Origin: JANMMJ01 sp964543235
Lineage (GTDB): Bacteria > Pseudomonadota > Alphaproteobacteria > Rhizobiales > Aestuariivirgaceae
DNA: 64,000 nucleotides
Assembly: GCA_964543235.1 (NCBI GenBank)
Contig: CAZIXE010000009.1
Location: forward strand, 1 to 64,000
Direction of reading: 5' to 3'
Position numbers and translations under genes: made by a program. Below, piece after piece: positions 1-7,253 of the stretch (positions are counted from its first letter, which is position 1; every line of letters begins with the position of its first letter). The notes beneath the pieces were generated by a model. The model was given only the letters and a program-made list of their open reading frames with translations, was not told where the DNA came from and made no database searches.

Positions 1-65
1 CACTCGCCGCCGCCGATGAAGGCGATGGAGGAGGGATGGAGAAGGCGGGTGAGGGGATGGGTCAT
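1..65 (-). CDS. Partial CDS: N-terminus of an NDP-forming acyl-CoA synthetase-like protein
   Basis: The window edge cuts this gene after 21 codons. Read on the minus strand from the ATG at 65, it gives MTHPLTRLLHPSSIAFIGGG. This resembles the opening of NDP-forming acyl-CoA synthetases (acetate-CoA ligase family), whose CoA-binding Rossmann domain begins LL-P-SIA-IG. It lies downstream of the acyl-CoA dehydrogenase in the same direction, so a role in activating a substrate of this catabolic cluster is plausible. Only the first beta-alpha turn is visible, so the family call is tentative. Confidence 0.5.
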   Translation of the reverse strand, partial: MTHPLTRLLHPSSIAFIGGGE

Positions 66-213
66 GAAGTCGATTCCATCCCTCCCCCACAACGTGCGGG
101 GAGGGTCCCGGCGCGAAGCGGCGGGGGGTGGGGGCTGTGCCGCTGCCCCCCTCCGGCGCTGCGCGCCACCTCCCCCGCTGCTGGGGGGAGGATGATTTTG
201 CATAGTGAGTTCA
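66..213. repeat. GC-rich palindromic intergenic sequence
   Basis: Non-coding. CCCTCCCC at 80-87 pairs with GGGGAGGG at 98-105 around a 10-base loop, and a second C-rich/G-rich pair follows near 165-199. It resembles the multicopy palindromic elements found between genes of Rhizobiales and may act as a transcript 3' end. No gene seen. Confidence 0.45.
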
Positions 214-1377
214 CTATCCCCCCAGAGGCCGGAGCATGGCGCGGGAGATGATGTGGCGCTGGATCTCGGAGGTGCCCTCCCAGATGCGCTCAACCCTTGC
301 GTCGCGCCAGATGCGCTCAAGCGGCAGATCAGACATCAGACCCATGCCACCATGGATCTGGATCGCCTCGTCAGCGACGAAGGCCAGCATCTCGGTGGCC
401 TTGAGCTTGGCCATGGCCATGTCCATGTCGGTCACGGTCTTGTTGTCGAATTTCCAGGCCGCCTCAAGAGTCAGGAGTTCCGCGGCCTTCAGTTCCAGCG
501 CCATGTCGGCGAGCTTGAAGGACACACCCTGGAACTTGCCGATCTGCTGGCCGAACTGAACGCGGTCCACCGCCCATCGCTTGGCATGTTCCAGCGCCCG
601 CTCGGCGCGGCCCAGACAGGTGGCCGCGACCTGGAGCCTCGTGGCGCCGAGCCATTCGTTGGCGACATCAAAGCCTTTGTGCAATTCGCCGAGAATCTGC
701 GTCTTGTGAACGCGGCAGTCATTGAACTCAAGGATGCAGTTGTTATAGCCGCGATGCGAGACATTCCGGTAACCGGGCCGGACAGTATAGCCGGGGGTGC
801 CCATGTCGACCAGGAAGGCGGTGATCAGCTTCTTACGCCCACGCGGCGTGTCCTCTTCGCCGGTTGCGGCAAACAGGATCACGAATGACGCCTCGTCGGC
901 ATGGCTGATGAAATGCTTGGTGCCGTTGATGATGAAGTCGTCGCCGTCGGCCCGCGCGAAGGTCTTCATGCCGCGCACATCGGAGCCGATGCCAGGCTCG
1001 GTCATGGCCAGGCAGTCGGACTTCTCGCCGCGCACTGACGGATAGAGATACTTCTCGCGCTGCTCGCCCTGGCAGGCCAGGAGGATGTTCGACGGCCTCG
1101 CCACGCAGGTCCAGTGCAGGGCATAGTTGGCGCGGCCCAGCTCTTTCTCGTAGAGCACCCAGGTCAGCGTATCGAGGCCCGCCCCCCCCACTTCGGCCGG
1201 CATGTTGGCCGCGTAGAGGCCGGCCGCGATGGCCTTCTGCTTGATCGCGTCGCGAAGTTCGGGGCGGAGCACGCCGGTCGCCTCGATCTCGGCTTCGTGG
1301 GGATAGAGTTCGTTGACGACGAAATCGCGCGTCGTCTTGACGATCATCTGCTGTTCTTCGGTGAGAGCGAAATCCAT
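214..1377 (-). CDS. Acyl-CoA dehydrogenase family protein
   Basis: A 387-residue FAD-dependent acyl-CoA dehydrogenase, the usual family length, which introduces the alpha,beta double bond into an acyl-CoA. The N-terminal helical domain opens MDFALTEEQQMI. A flavin-contact segment AMTEPGIGSDV lies mid-protein. The C-terminal motif IWEGTSEIQ places the probable catalytic glutamate at residue 367. It ends a minus-strand run with an SDR, CdhA and CdhC, so a trimethylammonium acyl-CoA (gamma-butyrobetainyl- or crotonobetainyl-type) is an attractive but unproven substrate. An isovaleryl- or short-chain substrate is equally possible from sequence alone. Confidence 0.9.
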   Translation of the reverse strand: MDFALTEEQQMIVKTTRDFVVNELYPHEAEIEATGVLRPELRDAIKQKAIAAGLYAANMPAEVGGAGLDTLTWVLYEKELGRANYALHWTCVARPSNILLACQGEQREKYLYPSVRGEKSDCLAMTEPGIGSDVRGMKTFARADGDDFIINGTKHFISHADEASFVILFAATGEEDTPRGRKKLITAFLVDMGTPGYTVRPGYRNVSHRGYNNCILEFNDCRVHKTQILGELHKGFDVANEWLGATRLQVAATCLGRAERALEHAKRWAVDRVQFGQQIGKFQGVSFKLADMALELKAAELLTLEAAWKFDNKTVTDMDMAMAKLKATEMLAFVADEAIQIHGGMGLMSDLPLERIWRDARVERIWEGTSEIQRHIISRAMLRPLGG

Positions 1378-1380
1378 GAC

Positions 1381-2148
1381 CTACCTGATGTGAAAGGCTT
1401 CGAGATGGCCGTCTATGGCGATCGCCTCGCCGCTGATCATGGCGGCACGGGGGGAGGCGAGAAAGACACAGAGATCGGCGACTTCCGAGGGCTCGACAAA
1501 GCGGGAGATCGACTGATTCCAGACGATTTCCTTGGCGACCACTTCAAACGGAACGCCACGCAGCTCGGCCTCGCTGCGGATGACGCGGTTGATGCGCTCG
1601 CCGCGGACCGAGCCGGGACAGATGGCGTTGCAGCGGACATTGTGGGGGCCAAGTTCGATGGCGAGCGACTTGGTGAGACCGATCACCGCCCATTTCGCGG
1701 CGGCGTAGGGGGTGCGGTTGCCAAAGCCGTGGAGGCCGGCGTTGGAGGAGAGATTGATGATGGCGCCAGCTTTCTGGGCCTTCATCACGGGCGCGGCGCG
1801 CCGCGCGCAGAGAAAGTGCGAGTCGAGGCAGACCTCGATGCATTCACGCCAGTCGCCATAGTCGATGTCATCAACCGGTGCGGTCGGGCCCTTGATGCCG
1901 GCATTGTTGATCATGACGTCGAGGCCGCCCATTTCGTCCAGCGCGTCATCGAACCAGGCGTCGACCTCGCCCTCGTTCCTGACATTGACGTGGGCCGCGG
2001 CGATGCCGGGGAATTCGTCGCGGAAGGCGGCAAGCGCTTCCTCGCTGACGTCGCAGATATGCACCCTTGCGCCGTCTTCGTGAAAGGCCCTGGCGATGGA
2101 GCGGCCGATGCCGTCGGCGGCGGCGGTGATCATGACGCGTTGCGGCAT
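1381..2148 (-). CDS. SDR family NAD(P)-dependent oxidoreductase
   Basis: A 255-residue classical short-chain dehydrogenase. The cofactor loop reads TAAADGIGR (the usual TGxxxGIG with the first Gly replaced by Ala), followed by NNAG near residue 82. The catalytic set is Ser134/135, Tyr148 and Lys152 (PYAAAK). The start is supported by an AGGA sequence ahead of ATG. It ends 3 nt before the acyl-CoA dehydrogenase start. In a carnitine cluster a 3-hydroxybutyrate/acetoacetate step is possible because CdhC releases acetoacetate, but the substrate cannot be read from sequence. Confidence 0.85.
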   Translation of the reverse strand: MPQRVMITAAADGIGRSIARAFHEDGARVHICDVSEEALAAFRDEFPGIAAAHVNVRNEGEVDAWFDDALDEMGGLDVMINNAGIKGPTAPVDDIDYGDWRECIEVCLDSHFLCARRAAPVMKAQKAGAIINLSSNAGLHGFGNRTPYAAAKWAVIGLTKSLAIELGPHNVRCNAICPGSVRGERINRVIRSEAELRGVPFEVVAKEIVWNQSISRFVEPSEVADLCVFLASPRAAMISGEAIAIDGHLEAFHIR

Positions 2149-2187
2149 GGTGGTGTCCTCGCAATTCTCAGAGTGGATTTCACGGGA

Positions 2188-2718
2188 TCAGTGAGTTTCT
2201 TCCCAAGCTTTCACCCTGGCGTCCACGGCGATACGTTGGTCTTCCGAAAGTTTCCGGGCGGTGACGTCGCGCATTTCCCGAGATCCATCGATGTTGCCCT
2301 TGCCCCGTGCGGCGTAGTTGCTTGCAGCCAGCGAAAACCAGAAATAGGCTTCGGCGTAGTCCTCGGGAAACGGGTCCACGCCGTTGACCGGTTCATAGAG
2401 CGAGTACTCCTGGCCCAGATTGTATTGAGCATCGGCGTTGCCCTTCTCCGCTGCCTGCCGGTACCACTCTACTGCCGTCCGCGCGTCACGCGGCACGCCT
2501 TCGCCGGACGAATACATGAGGCCGATGTGGAACTGCGCCTCGTCGTCACCGGCCTTGGCCATGGGTTCGAGTATCTCCAGTGCCCGCTTGAAATCGCCAA
2601 GGCCCATGGCGATCCTGGCGTCGAGGAGAGTGTCCGCGGCGGCGAACGGCGCGACCGCGGTGAGGCCGGCTACGACCGTCAAGCTTCGAGTAATCTCGGC
2701 AAGACCAGACCAATCCAT
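2188..2718 (-). CDS. Sel1-repeat (TPR-like) secreted protein
   Basis: A 176-residue protein with a hydrophobic N-terminus (about residues 9-28, ending AAADT) read as a signal peptide, then Sel1-like repeats: a degenerate one, AQFHIGLMYSSGEGVPRD, and AQYNLGQEYSLYEP with a following AYFWFSLAA helix. Sel1 repeats form alpha-solenoids for protein binding. The ATG at 2718 has an AGGAGG ribosome site at ideal spacing; longer reading frames upstream run into cdhA and are rejected. It is a structural protein inside a catabolic operon, an odd placement that may reflect insertion. Confidence 0.75.
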   Translation of the reverse strand: MDWSGLAEITRSLTVVAGLTAVAPFAAADTLLDARIAMGLGDFKRALEILEPMAKAGDDEAQFHIGLMYSSGEGVPRDARTAVEWYRQAAEKGNADAQYNLGQEYSLYEPVNGVDPFPEDYAEAYFWFSLAASNYAARGKGNIDGSREMRDVTARKLSEDQRIAVDARVKAWEETH

Positions 2719-2771
2719 GGGATTCCTCCTCGGTTGCAACGCGCTGCCCAGAACGGGCTGGTGGCAACAGG

Positions 2772-3755
2772 TTACTTTGCTGTCCGCTTCTTCCTTGCCT
2801 TCATCTCGCGCTCCAGCACAAGCCCCGCACCGATCTTGTGCTTGCGGAAAAGTTTGATCATGTCGACCAGCACGGCATTGCGCTTGGCCTCGATCTCGGC
2901 AACCGAACGGCCGGCGGCTTGCGCCTCGCAGCCTTCGACAAGGCGCTGCTCCAGAGCGGCATTCCACCTGGGAAATTTCAGATCCGTCCAGTCCAGTTCG
3001 AGGGTGGGATCGAACTGCCTGATGAAGTCACGCATGCCCCCGGGGCCGCCGGCCACATGATAGGTCAGGAAGGAACCCATGAAGGCCCAGCGCATGCCGG
3101 CCGAATAGACGATGGCGTCGTCGATGTCGCCGGTCGAGCCGATGTCCTTGTCGAGAATGTGGAGGGCCTCTCGCCACAGCGCCTCCTGCAGGCGGTCGCA
3201 GATATAGCCCATGATCTCCTTCTTGAGCCGGAGCACATGCATGCCGATCGATTCAAAGTAGCGGGCGGCGCGGTCCATAACGTCGGCCGCGGTCTTCTCG
3301 CCCGGGACGATCTCGACCAGGGGCAGGAGATAGACCGGGTTGAAGGGATGGCCGATCAAGACGCGCTCGGGGTGGCGGCATGCGGACTGGAGCCTGGTGG
3401 GGAGGAAGCCCGAGGAAGAGGATGCGATGATGACCTCCGGCCGGGCCAGCGCATCAATATCGCGGAACAGCCTGATCTTAAGGTCTTCGCGTTCGGGAGC
3501 GGCTTCATGCACGAAGTCAGCTCTTTCAGCCATCTCCTTGAGATCAGTGGTGAAAGTGAGCTTACCCTTCCTGGCCGGCTTGCCCAGCAGGGCCTCCAGC
3601 GCGGGCCAGGCGATCCTGACCTGGGCCCGGAGCCGGGCTTCGGCGGCAGGGGTCACGTCATAGGCCACGACATTGAAGCCGCGGAACAGCAGCCGCGCCG
3701 CCCAGCCGGCGCCAATGAGGCCGGTGCCGGCGATGCCGACGGTCTTGATGGTCAT
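2772..3755 (-). CDS. cdhA: L-carnitine 3-dehydrogenase-like 3-hydroxyacyl-CoA dehydrogenase family protein
   Basis: A 327-residue NAD-dependent dehydrogenase expected to oxidise L-carnitine to 3-dehydrocarnitine in the cytosol. The Rossmann motif GIAGTGLIGAGWAARLL is at residues 8-24. The family signature SSSSGFLPTRLQ and the segment GHPFNPVYLLPLVEIVPG carry the catalytic His of the 3-hydroxyacyl-CoA dehydrogenase fold. Length and signatures fit carnitine dehydrogenases better than fatty-acid enzymes. It starts 1 nt after the cdhC stop, and a CdhR-like gene lies upstream, the association known from Pseudomonas. It could instead act on a related 3-hydroxy quaternary amine. Confidence 0.8.
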   Translation of the reverse strand: MTIKTVGIAGTGLIGAGWAARLLFRGFNVVAYDVTPAAEARLRAQVRIAWPALEALLGKPARKGKLTFTTDLKEMAERADFVHEAAPEREDLKIRLFRDIDALARPEVIIASSSSGFLPTRLQSACRHPERVLIGHPFNPVYLLPLVEIVPGEKTAADVMDRAARYFESIGMHVLRLKKEIMGYICDRLQEALWREALHILDKDIGSTGDIDDAIVYSAGMRWAFMGSFLTYHVAGGPGGMRDFIRQFDPTLELDWTDLKFPRWNAALEQRLVEGCEAQAAGRSVAEIEAKRNAVLVDMIKLFRKHKIGAGLVLEREMKARKKRTAK

Positions 3756-3756
3756 G

Positions 3757-4647
3757 TCAGGCCCTCGGCTTGAGCTTCAGGATGTCGCGGCCCTCATCGG
3801 GCGTGGCGACCCGGGTGCCAAGGAGCTCGATGATCTTCACCGCCTTCTCGACGAGGGTGGCGTTGGAGGCATGGACGCCTTTTTCGAGCCAGAGATTGTC
3901 CTCGAGGCCGACGCGAACATGGCCACCCAGCAACACGGCCTGGGCGACGGCCGGAAATTCGTTGCGGCCGATGCCAAAGGCGGCCCAGACCGCGTTCGGC
4001 GGCAGCTGGGCCTTCTGATAGGCCATGGTTTCCGAATCATAGGGGGCGCCCCAGGGAATGCCGAGGCAGAGCTGGAAGAGCGGTGGATCGTCGATCAGGC
4101 CCTCGGCTACGAGCTGTTTGGCGAACCACAGGTTTCCGGAATCGAAAATCTCCATCTCGGGCTTCACACCATAGGATTTGATGAGGCGGGCCTGCTCCCG
4201 GAGCTGGGCCGGGGTCTGGATGACAATGGTGTTGCCGTCGCCGAAATTGAGAGTGCCGCAGTCAAGCGTGCAGATCTCGGGGCGCAGTTCCTTGATGTGG
4301 ACGAGGCGTTCCTCAGGGCCCACGAGATCGGTGCCGGGACCCCATCGCATGGGCGTTTCGCCGGGTCCCACCTCGACGTCGCCGCCCATGCCGGCGGTCA
4401 AATTGATGATGATTTCCGTGTTCGTGGCGCGAATGCGTTCGACCACCTCGCGATAAAGGTCGACACCGCGCGCGCCCTTGCCGGTCTTCGGGTCTCGCAC
4501 GTGGCAGTGGACCACGGTGGCGCCGGCGCTGGCCGCCTCCAGCGCCGAATTGGCGATCTGTTCGGGGGTGACGGGAATGGCGGGATGCTTGCCGACGGTG
4601 TCGCCGGCGCCGGTCACGGCGCAGGTAATGATGATCTTGGGCTGCAT
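3757..4647 (-). CDS. cdhC: Beta-keto acid cleavage enzyme (BKACE), probable 3-dehydrocarnitine cleavage enzyme
   Basis: A 296-residue TIM-barrel protein of the BKACE (3-keto-5-aminohexanoate cleavage, DUF849) family. Together with acetyl-CoA it would cleave 3-dehydrocarnitine to betainyl-CoA and acetoacetate. Visible family marks are TCAVTGAG near residue 8, the metal-site motif VVHCHVRDP, and INLTAGMGG. The start was set at the ATG at 4647, preceded by GGAG; a longer frame to 4713 would cross the divergent promoter. It is the first gene of the minus-strand operon, with cdhA next at 1 nt. Confidence 0.82.
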   Translation of the reverse strand: MQPKIIITCAVTGAGDTVGKHPAIPVTPEQIANSALEAASAGATVVHCHVRDPKTGKGARGVDLYREVVERIRATNTEIIINLTAGMGGDVEVGPGETPMRWGPGTDLVGPEERLVHIKELRPEICTLDCGTLNFGDGNTIVIQTPAQLREQARLIKSYGVKPEMEIFDSGNLWFAKQLVAEGLIDDPPLFQLCLGIPWGAPYDSETMAYQKAQLPPNAVWAAFGIGRNEFPAVAQAVLLGGHVRVGLEDNLWLEKGVHASNATLVEKAVKIIELLGTRVATPDEGRDILKLKPRA

Positions 4648-4696
4648 GGGGATCTCCGGATTGTGGCAGGAGACTAGAGCCGTCGATGGCAGGTAT

Positions 4697-4734
4697 TTGA
4701 CTTTTTCCGCCATCTGCTTGACTTAATCGGCCAT
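4697..4734. promoter_or_regulatory. Tandem 17-bp direct repeat, probable CdhR operator
   Basis: TTGACTTTTTCCGCCAT at 4697-4713 and TTGACTTAATCGGCCAT at 4718-4734 match at 14 of 17 positions and are exactly 21 bp apart, two helical turns. AraC-type regulators commonly bind same-orientation half sites with this spacing. The repeat lies in the 85-bp cdhC-cdhR divergent region; its second copy runs into the cdhR start codon, which would suit autorepression together with activation of cdhC. Confidence 0.55.
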
Positions 4735-5671
4735 GGCACAATATGAGGTCGCCTTACTGCTGCTGCCGCGCTTCTCGATGATCGCGCTCTACGGCCTGCT
4801 CGAGCCGCTGCGCGTGGCCAATCGCTTTGCCGGGCCGGTCTTTGCCTGGCGTTTCGTCTCGGCAACGGGCGAAGCGGTGGCGGCGTCCAACGACATTCCA
4901 GTGTCGGTGTCGGGCAATCTCAAGACGCTTGGCCGGCCGGCCATGGCAGTCGTCTGCGCGAGCTATGACCATCAGCGGGGGACCACATCCCAGGTACTGG
5001 CGGCGATCCGGCGGCTTGCCCGCGAGAAGGTGCTGATCGCCGGGGTCGATACGGGGCCGTTCATCATGGCGAAGGCCGGGGTGCTCGACGGCTACCGTGC
5101 CACCTGCCACTGGGAGAGCCTGCCCGGCTTCCGCGAAAGCTTCCCGAATGTGCAGGTCACACAAGCGCTCTTCGAGATCGACCGGCGGCGCCTGACTTGC
5201 GCCGGCGGGGCGGCGGCGATCGACATGATGCTGGCCTGGATCGACGGACTGTTGGGGCGGGCGCTGGCGATCACGGTGGCCGACCAGCTTCTGCATTTCC
5301 GCCATTCGGGCCGCGAGGCGGAAGCGCGGGTGCCGCTCGCCGAGCGCTACGGCACCAGCGACCGGCGGGTGCTGGCAATCATCGCGGCGATGGAGGTGCA
5401 CATGGAGGAGCCGCTGCCGGCGGCGGCGCTGGCCAGGCTCGGCGGCGTGTCGGAACGGCAGATGGCGCGGCTGTTCCGGCAGAAGCTGGGCGTGCGGCCG
5501 ATGGGGCTCTATCAACATCTCCGGCTGGAGCGGGCGGAGCGGCTGCTCAATTATACGACGATGAGTGTCCGCGATGCGGCGGTGGCCACCGGTTTTGCCT
5601 CGCTGGCGCAGTTCTCGCGGGCCTTCAGGGCCAGGTTCGGGCGGCCGCCGTCGGCGCACCGGAATTCGTGA
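4733..5671 (+). CDS. cdhR: GlxA-family AraC-type transcriptional regulator, CdhR-like
   Basis: A 312-residue regulator with an N-terminal class I glutamine amidotransferase-like (DJ-1/PfpI) domain (about residues 1-170, with the ICD-like segment RLTCAGGAAAIDMML) and a C-terminal AraC double helix-turn-helix (about 215-312, ending SLAQFSRAFRARFGRPPS). This architecture is that of CdhR, the carnitine-responsive activator, and of GbdR. It is divergent from the cdhC-cdhA operon. No clear ribosome-binding site precedes the ATG at 4733, which overlaps the second operator repeat, so translation may be leaderless or start at an in-frame codon downstream. Confidence 0.8.
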   Translation: MAQYEVALLLLPRFSMIALYGLLEPLRVANRFAGPVFAWRFVSATGEAVAASNDIPVSVSGNLKTLGRPAMAVVCASYDHQRGTTSQVLAAIRRLAREKVLIAGVDTGPFIMAKAGVLDGYRATCHWESLPGFRESFPNVQVTQALFEIDRRRLTCAGGAAAIDMMLAWIDGLLGRALAITVADQLLHFRHSGREAEARVPLAERYGTSDRRVLAIIAAMEVHMEEPLPAAALARLGGVSERQMARLFRQKLGVRPMGLYQHLRLERAERLLNYTTMSVRDAAVATGFASLAQFSRAFRARFGRPPSAHRNS

Positions 5672-5799
5672 ACGAAATGCGAAACATTTGAAACATTATC
5701 GCGGCCGGAGAGGCATCGGCCTGAAACAGTCGGAGCCGATAAGCGCGCCATCGCGAAGACAGCGGTGCGCTGCCGCACCGATTTGAGGAGGAGAATTCC

Positions 5800-6186
5800 A
5801 TGTTCACACTGCCCCGTATCGCCGCCTGCCTGGCCGCCGCCACGCTGACCATCGGCGCCGTCACCTTCATGCCGGCGCTCGCCGCCAGCGAAAAGCAGGC
5901 TGCGCAGTTTCCGCCGCGGGCCGCCTTCTCCCAGACGCTGGGATCCAAGCAGGCCGTCGGCTTCTTCGAGGAACAGGATGGCCGCTGCAAGGTGACGCTG
6001 ATGGTGGCCGAGGCCTTCGACGAGGTGAACGGGCGCATGCCGGGCTCGGCGGCGCGGATCACCGCCACCATCGAACCCTCACAGTCCACCATCGTTGAAA
6101 GTGCCGAGGCGCAGAGCCTCAAGGTCATTTGCGGAGCAGATGCCCGCACGGTGTCGATCGAGACAACCGTCAGCTCCGTGATGTGA
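5800..6186 (+). CDS. Secreted 128-aa protein, paralogue A (unknown function)
   Basis: Function not recognised. The signal peptide spans residues 1-29 (hydrophobic core, cleavage near ALAAS). The mature part carries the segment RAAFSQTLGSKQAVGFF followed by a small beta-rich domain with two cysteines (Cys63 and a second in VICGADA) that could pair in the periplasm. A GAGGAG site precedes ATG. The same architecture, length and core segment recur in the gene at 6717-7103, so this is a tandem duplicate. A stem-loop follows the stop codon. Confidence 0.75.
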   Translation: MFTLPRIAACLAAATLTIGAVTFMPALAASEKQAAQFPPRAAFSQTLGSKQAVGFFEEQDGRCKVTLMVAEAFDEVNGRMPGSAARITATIEPSQSTIVESAEAQSLKVICGADARTVSIETTVSSVM

Positions 6187-6212
6187 AGCTTCCATCACTT
6201 TCCCCCTGCCAC

Positions 6213-6245
6213 AACGCGGCTCCCTCCGGGGCCGCGTTCGGCTTT
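6213..6245 (+). terminator. Rho-independent-type terminator
   Basis: AACGCGGC at 6213-6220 pairs perfectly with GCCGCGTT at 6231-6238 around a 10-base loop and is followed by CGGCTTTT, 26 nt after the stop of paralogue A. Confidence 0.6.
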
Positions 6246-6375
6246 TCTGAAACAATGAAAACAAAGCTGCCGATGGAGCGCAGTCGGGCCGAAACAGGCG
6301 GCGGGTATTGTCGCCTCAGTCGAAGGCGCGAGAGGAGGCGCGGTCTTCTTCACCAGGACCATGAAGGAGTTTGCC

Positions 6376-6513
6376 ATGTCGGGCTTTTCCCGGTTTGTCA
6401 CACAGATGGGATTGTTGATGATCGTGGCGCTGGCGGTGGTGTTCGTGCCGGCGCTCGCCGCCGGCGGGAATGCCGGGCCTTCGCAAGCGGCGACCGTGCA
6501 GCTGCAGCGCTGA
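6376..6513 (+). CDS. 45-aa secreted or membrane mini-protein between the paralogues
   Basis: A small gene with a well placed AAGGAG seven bases ahead of ATG at 6376. It encodes a 45-residue peptide that is almost all signal sequence: a hydrophobic segment at residues 11-29 ending VFVPALAA, then a short polar tail. Its leader resembles those of the flanking paralogues (FMPALAA and LLPAFAT), so it may be a decayed third copy, or a genuine membrane peptide. No promoter could be assigned. Confidence 0.5.
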   Translation: MSGFSRFVTQMGLLMIVALAVVFVPALAAGGNAGPSQAATVQLQR

Positions 6514-6716
6514 CCGGCCGGTCGGTGGCGGCTCGGAGCGCCTGATCTGCCCAATTTGACGGGGATTTTGCCAACCGAGGCGCCGGCAATCTTAAACGTT
6601 ACTGAATGGTAATATTTTTTGCCCTAAGGGTATCTACTACGACTTTAGGATGATATGATCGCTTCATCCCGAGGAAGGGACCGTACATCTCTTCGGGCAC
6701 CGCGGAGGAAAATGTC

Positions 6717-7103
6717 ATGCGCGGCAAAGTCCAAATTGCAGCAATGGTAAGTGCCGCAGTGCTTTCAGGTGGGGCAGTGGTTCTGCTACCTGCTTTCGCA
6801 ACCAGCACGAATCAGATCCAGGAACTGCCGCAGCGGGCGGCATTTTCGCAGACTCTCGGGTCGAAGCAGGCGGTGGGTTTCTTCCAGGAAAAGAACGGGC
6901 GTTGCGTCATCACGCTGATGGTGGCCGAAGCGCTCGACGAGGAGAGTGACGCGTTGCCGCCTTCGGCGGCACGATTCACGACCACGGTCGAACCGGCGCA
7001 ATCGGCGATGATCGAGAGTGAGGAGCAGTTCAGCATGAAGGTGACCTGCGGCCCGGCGGCACAGACGGTGCTGGTCGAGCGAAACGGCGAGCGGGTGATG
7101 TAG
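6717..7103 (+). CDS. Secreted 128-aa protein, paralogue B (unknown function)
   Basis: Tandem duplicate of the gene at 5800-6186, with the same length and two mature-part cysteines at matching places. It shares the segment RAAFSQTLGSKQAVGFF almost unbroken and then the pattern NGRC-ITLMVAEALDE. Signal peptide at residues 1-27. GAGGAAAA precedes ATG. Its AT-rich 200-bp upstream region (6514-6716) differs from its neighbours and probably holds a separate promoter. Function unknown; a stem-loop follows the stop. Confidence 0.75.
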   Translation: MRGKVQIAAMVSAAVLSGGAVVLLPAFATSTNQIQELPQRAAFSQTLGSKQAVGFFQEKNGRCVITLMVAEALDEESDALPPSAARFTTTVEPAQSAMIESEEQFSMKVTCGPAAQTVLVERNGERVM

Positions 7104-7130
7104 CCCGCGCGAATTTAGTCACGACTCGGA

Positions 7131-7153
7131 CGCGGCCCCTGCGGGCCGCGTTT
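7131..7153 (+). terminator. Rho-independent-type terminator
   Basis: CGCGGCCC at 7131-7138 pairs with GGGCCGCG at 7143-7150 across the loop CTGC and is followed by TTT, 28 nt after the stop of paralogue B. Confidence 0.6.
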
Positions 7154-7253
7154 AGCGTATTGCGGGAGTACGATTGCAGGCTGAGTCTGCACCGGCGAGG
7201 TAGTCTGAAGCCAGGAGAGACTGCGCCCGGCAGCCAGTGCCGGGAGACTCGCG

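Noticed and set aside
1114..3060. Long open frame on the plus strand
   Set aside because: It is antisense to the acyl-CoA dehydrogenase, SDR and Sel1 genes; its composition is that of a mirror frame in high-GC DNA and it shows no family motif.
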